Source: Acidimicrobiia bacterium
GTDB lineage: Bacteria > Actinomycetota > Acidimicrobiia > Acidimicrobiales > Bin134
Reading direction: 5' to 3'
Assembly (NCBI GenBank): GCA_022819825.1
Contig: JAJEGM010000032.1
Location: 1-64,000 of the forward strand
DNA: 64,000 bases
The position numbers were made by a program, and so were the translations under genes. Each line of letters opens with the position of its first letter. Position 1 is the stretch's first letter. Of the stretch, positions 8,219 through 16,691 are shown piece by piece. Under the pieces are notes generated by a model. It saw nothing but the letters and a program-made list of their open reading frames with translations, searched no databases and had not been told where the DNA came from.

Positions 8219-9118
8219 GTGGTAACAGTCTCTGGAAGTATGGCCCCTGAAATGGTCGAGCCCGAAGCCACTCCTCATCTCCATTTGGACATTGATCGCA
8301 CCGGGCAGGCGGTTGCCCCTGACGCCACCGGCGACCCGGTTTTCGAGGTGGAAGACCTGAACGTGTACTACGGAGATTTCCGGGCTGTCCAAGGGGCCAC
8401 TTTCACGGTGTACGAGCACGAGATCACCGCCATGATCGGTCCCTCGGGCTGTGGCAAGACCACGGTGCTGCGCTGCTTCAACCGGATGAACGACCTCATT
8501 CCCACTGCCCGTGTCGAGGGCCGGTTGAATTTCCGAAACGTGCCCCTCTACGACCCCCGAGTCGACCCGGTGGAGGTCCGCCGCCGCATCGGCATGGTGT
8601 TCCAGAAGCCAAATCCGTTCCCCAAGTCGATATACGACAACGTCGCCTTCGGCCCCCGGGTGACCGGGATGGCCAAGAAGAAAGGCGACCTGGACGACAT
8701 CGTGGAGCGGTCGCTGCACCGGGCCGCCCTGTGGGACGAAGTCCACGATCGGATGAAAGACTCCGCGCTGGGGCTCTCCGGCGGGCAGCAGCAGCGGCTG
8801 TGCATCGCCCGGGCAATCGCCGTCGATCCCGACGTGCTGCTGATGGACGAACCGTGCTCAGCTCTCGATCCCATTGCCACCACCCGCATCGAAGATCTGA
8901 TGCAGGAGATCAAGGACGACTACACCATCGTGATCGTCACCCACAACATGCAGCAGGCCGCCCGCATCAGCGACCGCACCGCGTTCTTCACCGCCCAGCT
9001 CGACTCCACCACCGACCAGCGGAGCGGTCTGCTGGTGGAATACGACCGGACCGAGACCATCTTCTCGAACCCCTCCGACGAGCGCACCGAGAACTACGTG
9101 ACCGGCCGATTCGGCTGA
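8219..9118 (+). CDS. pstB: Phosphate ABC transporter ATPase PstB
   Basis: This 299-residue ATPase energises phosphate import. Walker A is G-P-S-G-C-G-K-T-T at residues 74-82, the signature is L-S-G-G-Q-Q-Q-R, and Walker B is [12 protein letters not shown]. About 40 extra residues, rich in Glu, Pro and Asp, precede the ABC domain; this extension is longer than in most PstB proteins, so the true start could be internal. The GTG start follows GAGAGGGTG, which includes the pstA stop. phoU follows 14 bases later. Confidence 0.95.
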   Translation: MVTVSGSMAPEMVEPEATPHLHLDIDRTGQAVAPDATGDPVFEVEDLNVYYGDFRAVQGATFTVYEHEITAMIGPSGCGKTTVLRCFNRMNDLIPTARVEGRLNFRNVPLYDPRVDPVEVRRRIGMVFQKPNPFPKSIYDNVAFGPRVTGMAKKKGDLDDIVERSLHRAALWDEVHDRMKDSALGLSGGQQQRLCIARAIAVDPDVLLMDEPCSALDPIATTRIEDLMQEIKDDYTIVIVTHNMQQAARISDRTAFFTAQLDSTTDQRSGLLVEYDRTETIFSNPSDERTENYVTGRFG

Positions 9119-9132
9119 TCCGAGGGGCAGCG

Positions 9133-9861
9133 ATGGAGGAGCTTCGCAAGTCGTTCCATGAGGAGTTGGACGAAATCCAGGCCGGCATCGTCCGTATGGC
9201 CGCGTTGGTGTCGGAGTCCATTCCCCGGGCCACCGAGGCTCTGCTGGAATCCGATCTGAAGCTGGCCCAGGAACTCATTACCGCCGACGATCAGCTCGAC
9301 TACCTGTCGGTACACCTTGAGGAGCGGTGCCATCAGGTGCTGGCCCTCCAGTCTCCCATGGCTGGTGACCTGCGGGCTCTCAGCACCGCCCTCCGGCTGA
9401 ACGCCGAATTGGAGCGGTCGGGGGACTTGGCCGTCAACATCGCCAAGGCCACGAGGCGCATCTACGGCACCCGCTACGACGCCACCCTTCGGGGGCTGCT
9501 GGTGCGAATGAGCGATGAGGCGTGCCGGCTGGTGCGTCTGGCCATCGATTCGTATGTGGAAGGCAATGCCGGATTGGCCTCGGCCCTTGACGACATCGAC
9601 GACCAACTCGACAACCTCAACCGCGAATGCGTGCAGGCAGTGTTCCAAGCCCACAACGACGGTTCTATCGACCTCCAGGCCGCGGTGCAGCTCTGCTTGA
9701 TCAGCCGGTACTACGAGCGCATTGGCGATCATGCGGTGAACATCGGCGAACGAGTGGTGTATATGGTCACGGGATGGCTCCCCGAGTACACCGGGTCGGC
9801 CCGAGTGCAGGTCCGAGAGCAAATCAACCGCGACGAGACCGGCGAGACCGACGAGGAGTGA
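9133..9861 (+). CDS. phoU: Phosphate signalling protein PhoU
   Basis: This 242-residue all-helical protein has two PhoU repeats, with E/D-rich metal-binding stretches (E-R-S-G-D-L-A-V-N-I in the first half, Y-E-R-I-G-D-H-A-V-N-I in the second). PhoU damps the Pst-linked sensor kinase when phosphate is plentiful. The frame stays open well upstream inside pstB, but GAGGGGCAGCG before the ATG at 9133 and the family length fix the start. It lies between pstB and the sensor kinase, as in many phosphate regulons. Confidence 0.95.
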   Translation: MEELRKSFHEELDEIQAGIVRMAALVSESIPRATEALLESDLKLAQELITADDQLDYLSVHLEERCHQVLALQSPMAGDLRALSTALRLNAELERSGDLAVNIAKATRRIYGTRYDATLRGLLVRMSDEACRLVRLAIDSYVEGNAGLASALDDIDDQLDNLNRECVQAVFQAHNDGSIDLQAAVQLCLISRYYERIGDHAVNIGERVVYMVTGWLPEYTGSARVQVREQINRDETGETDEE

Positions 9862-9898
9862 GGTTGATGAGCCTGGTCGCCGCTAGTGGGGTGACCGG

Positions 9899-11050
9899 GT
9901 GATTGTGACGCTGGTGGTGCTGGCCGCCGTGGCGGGCCTCATTCTGGTGGGAGCGGTGGCGTGGCGCGAGCACCGGCACTTTGTGGTTGCCGAGAGCAAT
10001 CGCCGCCGCGACGATGAACTGCGCCGCCGTCAAGAAGGCAAGGTGGTGGAAGATGAGACCCGCCTCCGGCTGTCGCTGGACGCCATTTCCCAAGGGGTGG
10101 TGATTGCCGATCCGGCTGGCACGGTGCTGTATCGCAATCCATTCGCCTTGCCCTACACCGAGGCCCGCCATGGCGAGGCCTTGGTGGAGGCCGCGGTGTC
10201 CGAGCTGTTGGCCGAGGCGGTTCAGGGGAAGGCAGTGGAGCGGGAAGTCGAGTTGTTCGGCCCCCCTCGCCAAACCCTGTTTGTCAGCGCCCTGCCCCTG
10301 CGACTCGACGGGCGAGACTATGGCTCGGTTGCCCTCATCGACGACATCACCGAGCCTCAGCGGCTGGATGCCATGCGACGGGACTTTGTGGCCAACATCA
10401 GCCACGAGCTTCGAACCCCGATGGGCGCGCTCAGCCTGTTGGCCGAGACCCTGGTTGGGGAAACCGAACCTGAGGTGGCCTCCCGATTGGCGGCGAGGGT
10501 CCAGGCCGAGGCCATCCGGCTGTCCGACATCATGGACGACCTGCTGGAGCTCAGCCGGATTGAGAGCAATGAGGCATCAGAGCGGGCCCCGGTATCGGTA
10601 CAGCACGTGATCAGCGACGCTCTTTCCCGGGTATCGCCCATCGCCGAGGAGAAGCAAGTACCCATCGAAACCGCTCTTCCCGCCCTCGACCTAGTTGTGA
10701 ATGCTGATCGTCGACAGCTCACGTCAGCGGTGTACAACCTGCTGGAAAACGCGGTCAAGCATTCCGAAGCCGACCGACTGGTCAGAGTCACGACCCGGCT
10801 GGAAGGCGATTGCGTGGAGGTGGAGGTAAGCGACCAGGGCCATGGGATCCCCCTGCGCCACCAAGAGCGCATCTTCGAGCGCTTCTACCAAGTGGACCGG
10901 TCACGGGAGAGCACCGAAGGCGGGGTGGGCCTGGGGTTGGCCATCGTGCGCCATGTGGCCAACAACCACGGGGGAGAGGTCCGGGTGGAGTCAGCCGAAG
11001 GGGAAGGCTCCTCGTTCACATTGGCCCTCCTGGTCGGAGCGCAGGCATGA
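9899..11050 (+). CDS. senX3: Phosphate sensor histidine kinase, SenX3/PhoR-like
   Basis: This 383-residue kinase has one N-terminal membrane helix (residues 2-22), a basic stretch, a PAS-like domain (about 55-150), a HisKA domain with phospho-acceptor H169 in I-S-H-E-L-R-T-P, and a HATPase domain with the N box (N-L-L-E-N-A-V-K-H), G1 (D-Q-G-H-G-I-P) and G2 (G-V-G-L-G-L-A-I-V). There is no large extracellular sensor, so it probably senses the Pst/PhoU state. Its stop overlaps the regX3 start (ATGA). The GTG start follows a short gap after phoU. Confidence 0.92.
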   Translation: MIVTLVVLAAVAGLILVGAVAWREHRHFVVAESNRRRDDELRRRQEGKVVEDETRLRLSLDAISQGVVIADPAGTVLYRNPFALPYTEARHGEALVEAAVSELLAEAVQGKAVEREVELFGPPRQTLFVSALPLRLDGRDYGSVALIDDITEPQRLDAMRRDFVANISHELRTPMGALSLLAETLVGETEPEVASRLAARVQAEAIRLSDIMDDLLELSRIESNEASERAPVSVQHVISDALSRVSPIAEEKQVPIETALPALDLVVNADRRQLTSAVYNLLENAVKHSEADRLVRVTTRLEGDCVEVEVSDQGHGIPLRHQERIFERFYQVDRSRESTEGGVGLGLAIVRHVANNHGGEVRVESAEGEGSSFTLALLVGAQA

Positions 11051-11772
11051 GCGGGTCGGCCCGGGTACTCATCGTCGAAGACGAGGAGTCCTTCGTCGAG
11101 GCGCTGACCGTGGGGCTGACCCGTGAGGGTTTCACCGTGAACGTGGCCCGCGACGGCAAGGAGGCTCTCGACTTCTTCAACGCCTATTCCCCCGACATTG
11201 TGCTGCTCGACGTGATGTTGCCCCTGGTTTCCGGGGTGGATGTCTGCCGCCAGATCCGGGCCCGTTCTCAAGTGCCCATCATCATGGTCACCGCCAAGGG
11301 CGAGGAGATCGATGCGGTGGTTGGCCTGGAGGTGGGGGCCGACGACTATGTGACCAAGCCCTATCGCCTGCGCGAGCTGATCTCCCGCATGCGCTCGTTG
11401 CTGCGGCGATCCCGATGGACGGCGGAGAGCGAGGCATTCCGGGGAGAAGTCGTCGAGGTGGGCGATGTGGCCGTCGACCCCGAGCGCCACGAAGTGTTTG
11501 TACGCGGCGAGCAAATCGAGTTGCCGCTGAAGGAGTTCGACCTCTTGGAACTGCTGATGACCAACGCGGGCCGGGTGTTGACCCGCGACGCGCTGATCGA
11601 CCAAGTGTGGGGCAGTGACTATGTGGGCGACACCAAGACGCTCGACGTCCACGTCAAACGGCTTCGGTCCAAGATCGAAGACGATCCTTCCAAGCCCCGC
11701 CGCATCGTGACCATCCGCGGCCTGGGCTACAAGTACGCCACCGGCGTTCCTGCGGAACCCGCGCCGCCTTGA
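11047..11772 (+). CDS. regX3: Response regulator RegX3/PhoP-like (OmpR family)
   Basis: This 241-residue protein has a receiver domain with phospho-acceptor D55 (L-L-D-V-M-L-P) and conserved K104 (G-A-D-D-Y-V-T-K-P), then an OmpR winged helix ending in the R-G-L-G-Y-K-Y motif. The receiver closely resembles RegX3 in wording (V-L-I-V-E-D-E-E-S, G-A-D-D-Y-V-T-K-P-Y). The start is the ATG overlapping the kinase stop; the open frame further upstream is a shadow. It is the probable activator binding the PHO box at 5112, completing a self-contained phosphate circuit. Confidence 0.94.
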   Translation: MSGSARVLIVEDEESFVEALTVGLTREGFTVNVARDGKEALDFFNAYSPDIVLLDVMLPLVSGVDVCRQIRARSQVPIIMVTAKGEEIDAVVGLEVGADDYVTKPYRLRELISRMRSLLRRSRWTAESEAFRGEVVEVGDVAVDPERHEVFVRGEQIELPLKEFDLLELLMTNAGRVLTRDALIDQVWGSDYVGDTKTLDVHVKRLRSKIEDDPSKPRRIVTIRGLGYKYATGVPAEPAPP

Positions 11773-11781
11773 TCTTGGCCA

Positions 11782-11787
11782 TAATCT
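11782..11787 (+). promoter_or_regulatory. Leaderless -10 element for the MFS-like gene
   Basis: TAATCT ends 7 bases before the GTG at 11795, with no Shine-Dalgarno sequence between. It would give the MFS-like gene its own leaderless transcript after the phosphate operon. Confidence 0.5.
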
Positions 11788-11794
11788 TCAAGAC

Positions 11795-13078
11795 GTGATC
11801 AACGTTCCGTTCTTGCGGCTGGTGAGGGTTCATGCCCTTGGCGCTGCGGGCGATGCCATGATCACCGTGGCGCTGGCGGGTTCTCTCTTCTTCTCCATCG
11901 ATCCCAGCGCAGCTCGATTCAGGGTCACCCTCTATCTGCTGCTGACCATGGCCCCGTTCGCGGTGGTAGGCCCGCTGATCGGCCCGGCTCTGGACCGCTT
12001 TCGGGGCGGACGGCGTCCCATGATCCTCGCCATCAATGGGGGGAGGGCGTTCTTCGCCTTCCTGATGATCTCCAACATGGATTCGCTGCTGTTGTTCCCC
12101 CTTGCCTTCGCCATGCTGATTCTCCAGAAGAGCTACGGCGTGGCCAAGGCCTCAATGGTGCCGCTCATCTTGCCGAAAGAAGAGCAGTTTGTGGGGGGCA
12201 ACGCCCGATTGGCGCTGGTGGGGAGCGTCTGCGGTTTCATCGGCGCCGGTCCGGCGCTGCTGGCCAACCTGCTGGGGGGCGCTTCGTGGACGGTAGGCCT
12301 GGCCATGGTGGTCTACATCCTGGCGGCGCTCTCCGCCCTGTCGCTGCCCCAGGGTCGCATCGTCCCCGGGCAGATTGACGATGAGGAGGCGGGCAAACTC
12401 CGCGGCATAGGTATCCGCAAAGCGGCGTCAGCCACCGGCACGCTGCGGGGCATCGTCGGGTTTATGACCTTTCTGGCCGCCTTCGCCTTGCGGGGTGGGG
12501 CCGACGACGTGAACCTCTCCGGGGTGGGCAAGGCATTCGGAGCCGGCATCCGCCACGCCCTGCAAGGCGATGTGGCTTCTGACGCCAGCCCGGCGTGGAA
12601 GCTGGGGCTGGTGGCCGCCGCCTTAGTCTGCGGGTTCTTGGTCGGCTCGCTTCTGGCCCCAAAGCTGCGGGACCGGATTCGCGAGGAGATCATCATCGCC
12701 ACCGCGCTGGTCGCCCTGTTCTTTGTGGGCCTCCTGGCCGCGTGGGGAGGGGGCTATGGCTCGACGCTTCTGCTGGCCCTGGGTGTGGGGATCACGGCTA
12801 GCGCGGGCAAGCTCTCCTTTGACTCCATCGTGCAGCGCGACGCCGAGGGGGCCAATCACGGGCGGGCGTTTGCCGTCTTTGAGACCCGCTTCCAGATCTT
12901 CTGGGTGGTGGGCGCGCTCATCCCCGTGGTCATCCCCATGCCCGCCCGAGTGGGCTTCATCCTTATCGCCGTAGCTGCCGCAGTGGCGGCGGTGCTCTTC
13001 TGGCTGCGGCGGACGCCTACTCAGGGAGGTCGATTCGGGCCAGCCACAGACCGGGGGCATCAACCTCAGCAGGCGTAG
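11795..13078 (+). CDS. MFS-like multi-pass membrane protein
   Basis: This 427-residue protein has roughly eleven to twelve hydrophobic segments. Between helices 2 and 3 it has D-R-F-R-G-G-R-R, which resembles the MFS inter-helix motif. An insert of about 60 residues around 185-250 contains charged cytoplasmic sequence (D-D-E-E-A-G-K-L-R). The substrate is unknown. The last 21 codons overlap the 3' end of the opposite-strand Zincin_2 gene by 62 bases, and this tail (T-P-T-Q-G-G-R-F-G) is hydrophilic and probably dispensable. It lies just after the phosphate operon but looks separately transcribed. Confidence 0.75.
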   Translation: MINVPFLRLVRVHALGAAGDAMITVALAGSLFFSIDPSAARFRVTLYLLLTMAPFAVVGPLIGPALDRFRGGRRPMILAINGGRAFFAFLMISNMDSLLLFPLAFAMLILQKSYGVAKASMVPLILPKEEQFVGGNARLALVGSVCGFIGAGPALLANLLGGASWTVGLAMVVYILAALSALSLPQGRIVPGQIDDEEAGKLRGIGIRKAASATGTLRGIVGFMTFLAAFALRGGADDVNLSGVGKAFGAGIRHALQGDVASDASPAWKLGLVAAALVCGFLVGSLLAPKLRDRIREEIIIATALVALFFVGLLAAWGGGYGSTLLLALGVGITASAGKLSFDSIVQRDAEGANHGRAFAVFETRFQIFWVVGALIPVVIPMPARVGFILIAVAAAVAAVLFWLRRTPTQGGRFGPATDRGHQPQQA

Positions 13079-14195
13079 GCAGCTCCCGGGCCGAATGCCA
13101 TAGCCGGGCCAGTCCGTCGGCGCCCGCCCGTTCCACCACCCCGCTGGCGAAGGCCGATCCCCGGTCGTACTGGTCTTGGCTGAGCTCGAGGCCGAACATC
13201 CGCTCGATGAAGCGGTCAGACGCATCAGCCGTCACCCGTCGCCGCCTCAGGGCTTCGCTGAGGCGCTGGTAGGAGCTGATGAGCCCGCGTCCGATGCTGT
13301 CCATGGTCCAGTCGACATATCCGGCGATCACCGTCACCAATGCCGTGATCTGGGGCAGCAGAACCCGCTGGGCCGGCGATTGGATCGCCCCCAGGATGAT
13401 CTCGGGATCGCCCAGTGCCGACTGGAGGTCGCCCAGTGAATCGGGATTGGCCAGGTCCAGTTCGCCTAGTCGGCTCTCCAGAGCACCGGGGTCGGCTTCG
13501 AATCCCCGGACATAATCGGCCAGCAGCTCTTCGATCCGCTGGCTCACATGGGGGATCGTCAGCACCGAATGGTGGGTCAGCTCGCTCAAGCACACCCAAA
13601 GCCGCAGGTCAGAGCGATCCAAGCTCCACTCGTCGGCCAACGCGTCGATGTTGGCCGGCACCACCATCAACTCCGAGCCATCCCGGGGAATGGGCAGGTC
13701 GTACTGGCCCAGACTGCGGCGGGCGAGGTTGCCCACCATGCTTCCAGCGGTCATGCTCAGCATGACCGGGCCGATCATCTTCATGATCTGGCCGAACATG
13801 GCCTGGGCGGGGTCGAAGGAAGCCTCCTCCGCTTCAACCCGGCCCGACACGTTCCCGATGGGTTCCAGCAGATCCTGGTAGGCCTCCAGGGTGGCGGTGG
13901 CCCACTGTGTTCGGGTCACCGGCACGATGGTGGCGGCTTGGCCGTCGCGGGTTGTCGACAGACCGGTGGCATTGGCCACCTGGAGCTCGGCCACCCGGCC
14001 CAGCTCTTCCAGGGTGATGCGGTCGGCGGGATCGACATTGGGCTCCGACTGGCCCTCGGTGGCCACTGCCACCGCGAACTGGCGCGCCGTCTCCCAGGTA
14101 TTCGCTGCCTGCTGCGAGAAGAGCTTGCCCAGATCCCCGAAAATGGGCATCCCTTTGAAGGGGTTGAACTCCTCGGGCGAGTCGGGTTCGCTCAC
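13017..14195 (-). CDS. Zincin_2 / DUF2342-type putative metalloprotease
   Basis: This 392-residue protein resembles the actinobacterial family annotated as zinc-dependent metalloprotease or putative hydrolase (DUF2342, TIGR03624). Family-like segments are N-P-F-K-G-M-P-I-F-G-D-L near the N-terminus, D-E-W-S-L-D-R-S-D-L-R-L-W-V near residue 190, an S-E-L-T-H-H helix, and the C-terminal R-R-R-R-V-T-A region. A full HExxH motif is not visible, so catalysis is unproven. The GTG start lies 6 bases after TAACCT (read on the minus strand), suggesting leaderless translation. Its 3' end overlaps the MFS-like gene; it is divergent from moaE. Confidence 0.75.
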   Translation of the reverse strand: MSEPDSPEEFNPFKGMPIFGDLGKLFSQQAANTWETARQFAVAVATEGQSEPNVDPADRITLEELGRVAELQVANATGLSTTRDGQAATIVPVTRTQWATATLEAYQDLLEPIGNVSGRVEAEEASFDPAQAMFGQIMKMIGPVMLSMTAGSMVGNLARRSLGQYDLPIPRDGSELMVVPANIDALADEWSLDRSDLRLWVCLSELTHHSVLTIPHVSQRIEELLADYVRGFEADPGALESRLGELDLANPDSLGDLQSALGDPEIILGAIQSPAQRVLLPQITALVTVIAGYVDWTMDSIGRGLISSYQRLSEALRRRRVTADASDRFIERMFGLELSQDQYDRGSAFASGVVERAGADGLARLWHSARELPTPAEVDAPGLWLARIDLPE

Positions 14196-14201
14196 ACCGC
14201 G

Positions 14202-14207
14202 AGGTTA
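14202..14207 (-). promoter_or_regulatory. Leaderless -10 element for the Zincin_2 gene
   Basis: On the minus strand TAACCT ends 6 bases before the GTG at 14195. It pairs with a mirror-image element for moaE in the same 78-base divergent region. Confidence 0.55.
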
Positions 14208-14261
14208 CCGGCAATACTCCGATAACGGTTGTGGGGATGAATCGACGAGAGTGTCAGGGTT

Positions 14262-14267
14262 TACACT
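14262..14267 (+). promoter_or_regulatory. Leaderless -10 element for moaE
   Basis: TACACT, a good -10 match, ends 6 bases before the GTG at 14274. No Shine-Dalgarno sequence and no clear -35 box are visible. Confidence 0.6.
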
Positions 14268-14273
14268 CAGTCT

Positions 14274-14765
14274 GTGAATCCGCCGGAGACCTCTGAGCTG
14301 TGGATAGGGCTTAGCGAGTCGCCCCTGCCGTTAGACCAGGTGCTTGCTTGGGTGGGTCGCCCGGATTGCGGCGGCACTGTCCTGTTCAGCGGCACGGCCC
14401 GCGACCACTCGGAGGGTCGGCCGGGGGTTACCGTGCTCGAATACGAGGCCTACGAGGAGCAGGTGACACCCCGTTTGGAGGCGTTGGCGCAGGAGGCTCG
14501 GATCAGGTGGCCCGATATCGGACGGGTGGCGATGCTGCATCGGGTGGGCCGGGTGGAGATCGGGGAGTCGGCGGTGGTGGCGGCTGTTTCTGCTCCCCAT
14601 CGCGAGGAGGCCTTTGCCGCCGCCCGGTTCTGCATTGATGCTTTGAAGGCCACCGTGCCCATTTGGAAAAAGGAGGCCTGGGAGGGCGGCGAGAGCTGGG
14701 GTTTGGAAGCCCAGCACATCTCCGATGCTGAGGCGGTCTCTACTTCAGGCGAGTTCGCCGGCTGA
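14274..14765 (+). CDS. moaE: Molybdopterin synthase catalytic subunit MoaE
   Basis: This 163-residue protein is the large subunit of molybdopterin synthase, which uses MoaD thiocarboxylate to put the dithiolene sulfurs into precursor Z. Family marks are G-T-A-R-D-H near residue 42, L-E-Y-E-A-Y near 55, H-R-V-G near 91, and K-A-T-V-P-I-W-K-K-E with the active-site lysines near 123-131. The GTG start is leaderless-looking. mreB follows 3 bases after the stop. No other moa gene is in the window, but a molybdenum hydroxylase subunit at 32015 would need this cofactor. Confidence 0.93.
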   Translation: MNPPETSELWIGLSESPLPLDQVLAWVGRPDCGGTVLFSGTARDHSEGRPGVTVLEYEAYEEQVTPRLEALAQEARIRWPDIGRVAMLHRVGRVEIGESAVVAAVSAPHREEAFAAARFCIDALKATVPIWKKEAWEGGESWGLEAQHISDAEAVSTSGEFAG

Positions 14766-14768
14766 TCC

Positions 14769-15764
14769 ATGGCCCGAGACCTGGCGATCGATCTAGGCAC
14801 GGCCAACACGCTGGTCTATGCGCGCGGCCAGGGGATCATCCTGAACGAGCCCTCGGTGATCGCGTTGAACCGCAAGACCAACGAGGTGCTGGCCATGGGC
14901 CGAGAGGCGTGGCAGATGATCGGACGCACGCCAGCCCACATCGTGGCCGTTCGCCCATTGCGAAAGGGGGCGATCACCGATTTCGAGGTGACCCAGCGCA
15001 TGATCCGCCTGCTGTTGATGGATGCAGGGGTCAACCGGTTCAGCCGGCCGAAGGTGGTCATCTGCGTGCCGTCGGCGATCACCGCGGTCGAGCGCCGGGC
15101 GGTGGTGGAGGCGGCCCGCCGGGCCGGGGCGGCCGAGACCCGGCTCATTGAGCAGCCCCTGGCTGCGGCCATTGGGGCTTCGCTGCCCATTCACGAGCCC
15201 ATCGGCAACATGGTGGTGGACATCGGCGGGGGAACCAGCGAGACCGCGCTGATCTCGATGGGCGGGGTCATATCTCTCAAGGCCATCCGAGTGGGCTCGT
15301 TCGACATCGATGCCGCAATCCAGGCCTTTGTTCGACGCGAGTTCGGCATCGCCATCGGTGAGCGCACCGCTGAAGAGGTGAAAATCACCATCGGCTCCGC
15401 GGCCTACGTTCCCGGGGAGTGCAGCGCCGAAGTTCGAGGTCGCAATCTGATGAACGGCCTGCCCGAGACCATTGTGTTGTCGCCGTTCGAAGTGCGCACC
15501 GCCACTGCCGAACCAGTCTCCGCTTTCGTGGACTCGGTGGTGGCTTGCCTGGTGGAAGCCCCCCCAGAGCTGTCTCAAGACGTGATCACCCATGGCATCC
15601 ACTTAGTGGGAGGCGGCTCGCTGCTGCGGGGTCTGGCCGATCGGCTGTCCCAGGCCGCGGAAGTGCCGGTGAGCCTGGTGGATGCTCCCTTGGAGGCGGT
15701 GGTGATGGGAGCGGGCCGCTGTCTGGAGTCCTTCGAGGACGTCCAGGCGATGTTCATGGAGTGA
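14769..15764 (+). CDS. mreB: Rod shape-determining protein MreB
   Basis: This 331-residue actin-like ATPase has phosphate-1 (D-L-G-T-A-N-T near residue 8), phosphate-2 (V-D-I-G-G-G-T-S-E near 147) and the adenosine loop (G-G-G-S-L-L-R-G near 283). MreB filaments guide lateral wall synthesis. No mreC, mreD, rodA or PBP gene is adjacent; instead it sits 3 bases after moaE with no clear Shine-Dalgarno sequence, so coupling to moaE is likely. It is about 10-15 residues shorter than typical MreB proteins. The last 11 bases of the coding sequence are repeated just after the stop (see the repeat at 15752). Confidence 0.93.
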   Translation: MARDLAIDLGTANTLVYARGQGIILNEPSVIALNRKTNEVLAMGREAWQMIGRTPAHIVAVRPLRKGAITDFEVTQRMIRLLLMDAGVNRFSRPKVVICVPSAITAVERRAVVEAARRAGAAETRLIEQPLAAAIGASLPIHEPIGNMVVDIGGGTSETALISMGGVISLKAIRVGSFDIDAAIQAFVRREFGIAIGERTAEEVKITIGSAAYVPGECSAEVRGRNLMNGLPETIVLSPFEVRTATAEPVSAFVDSVVACLVEAPPELSQDVITHGIHLVGGGSLLRGLADRLSQAAEVPVSLVDAPLEAVVMGAGRCLESFEDVQAMFME

Positions 15765-15780
15765 TTTGGGTTCATGGAGT
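15752..15780 (+). repeat. Short direct repeat of the mreB 3' end
   Basis: GTTCATGGAGT occurs at 15752-15762 and again at 15770-15780, 18 bases apart. The first copy encodes the last residues of MreB and leads into TGA; the second leads into TAG in the same reading frame. So the Phe-Met-Glu-stop end of the gene is present twice, which looks like a small tandem duplication. Confidence 0.6.
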
Positions 15781-15789
15781 AGGCCCGAG

Positions 15790-16407
15790 TCAATCAGGGT
15801 TGATGAGCAGCTCGGCCGCGTCTCTGGTCTGCCAGTCTCGGTCTTCGGCGGCCCGCCGGAGAGCGGCTTCCACCTCCGGGCCGTCGAAGGGGGCCAGCGC
15901 CAGCACCGCTCGTCGGCGCACCGCCACTCGGTCGGTGGTTGCCCCCAGAATGGCTTCGAGTCCAGCAGGGTGGCCGATCGCTCCCAACGCGGCGACGGCT
16001 GCCTCCCGCACCAGGGGATTCGAGTGATCGGCGGCCAATTCTCCTAGCCGGGTCACGGTGCCGAGATCTTCAAAGTCCCGCTCCCCGCAGGCCCATGCGG
16101 CGGTTTCGGCCACATCATCGCTTGGGTCGTCCAAGAGGGGAGCGGGCGACACCTCTGTGCGACCAACGGTCAAAGCGGCAGCCCGCAGCCTCACCTTCGG
16201 CGACGGATCGCGAAACGCGGCTCGCAGCTCTTCGTCGGCCAGCGCGCCCATCCGGTCTAAAGCCCCGAGTGCCGATGCCCGCACTTGGGGGTCCTCCTCG
16301 TGCCGGGCTGCTCTCGCCGTGGCCTCATCGCTGGTGTGCCCGGCGATTACCGCATCGCGCCGTGCAATCCTGCGGGTGGGCTGATTGTCTTCTGGGTTTC
16401 CGCTCAC
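15790..16407 (-). CDS. HEAT-repeat protein
   Basis: This 205-residue protein is made almost entirely of HEAT or PBS-lyase-type repeats: units such as D-P-Q-V-R-A-S-A-L-G-A-L, D-P-S-P-K-V-R-L-R-A-A-A-L, N-P-L-V-R-E-A-A-V-A-A-L-G-A-I and V-A-V-R-R-R-A-V-L-A-L. Such solenoids bind partner proteins; no enzyme motif is seen. The GTG start at 16407 overlaps the stop of the upstream small membrane protein (GTGA), so the two are translationally coupled and may work together at the membrane. Confidence 0.8.
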   Translation of the reverse strand: MSGNPEDNQPTRRIARRDAVIAGHTSDEATARAARHEEDPQVRASALGALDRMGALADEELRAAFRDPSPKVRLRAAALTVGRTEVSPAPLLDDPSDDVAETAAWACGERDFEDLGTVTRLGELAADHSNPLVREAAVAALGAIGHPAGLEAILGATTDRVAVRRRAVLALAPFDGPEVEAALRRAAEDRDWQTRDAAELLINPD

Positions 16408-16691
16408 ACCAGCGTTTCCAAGGCAATTGTGAGGCCGACGAAGAAGAGCCCCACCAACATGGTCAGCCCCGCCCCCAGCAAGACGATCACAAAGAAGAGG
16501 CCGACACCGGCCCGTAAACGCTGCCACCAGCGAAACCGCGCCTCTTCGCCGTAATCAGCCCGGTAGGAGGCCAAAACATCTCTCTCGGCCCTGGCCTCCC
16601 GCCAGTCTTCCCACCGGTGCTGCCACCAGCTCTTCAGCGTGCCCCAAGTATCGTCGGAGAGGGAAATACGAATGCGCGACCAGTCGACCAC
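16404..16691 (-). CDS. Small membrane protein of unknown function
   Basis: This protein of about 95 residues has a charged, Trp-rich N-terminal half (S-W-W-Q-H-R-W-E-D-W-R-E) and a C-terminal pair of hydrophobic segments (F-F-V-I-V-L-L-G-A, L-V-G-L-F-F-V-G-L). GTG 16691 is the best start visible; it lies 20 bases inside the opposite-strand protease gene, so the 5' ends of the two genes overlap. It is coupled to the HEAT-repeat gene by GTGA. I do not recognise a family. Confidence 0.6.
   Translation of the reverse strand: MVDWSRIRISLSDDTWGTLKSWWQHRWEDWREARAERDVLASYRADYGEEARFRWWQRLRAGVGLFFVIVLLGAGLTMLVGLFFVGLTIALETLV

Noticed and set aside
8731-9132. In-frame extension of phoU into pstB
   Set aside because: PstB coding is unambiguous there, and the ATG at 9133 has a Shine-Dalgarno sequence and matches PhoU length.
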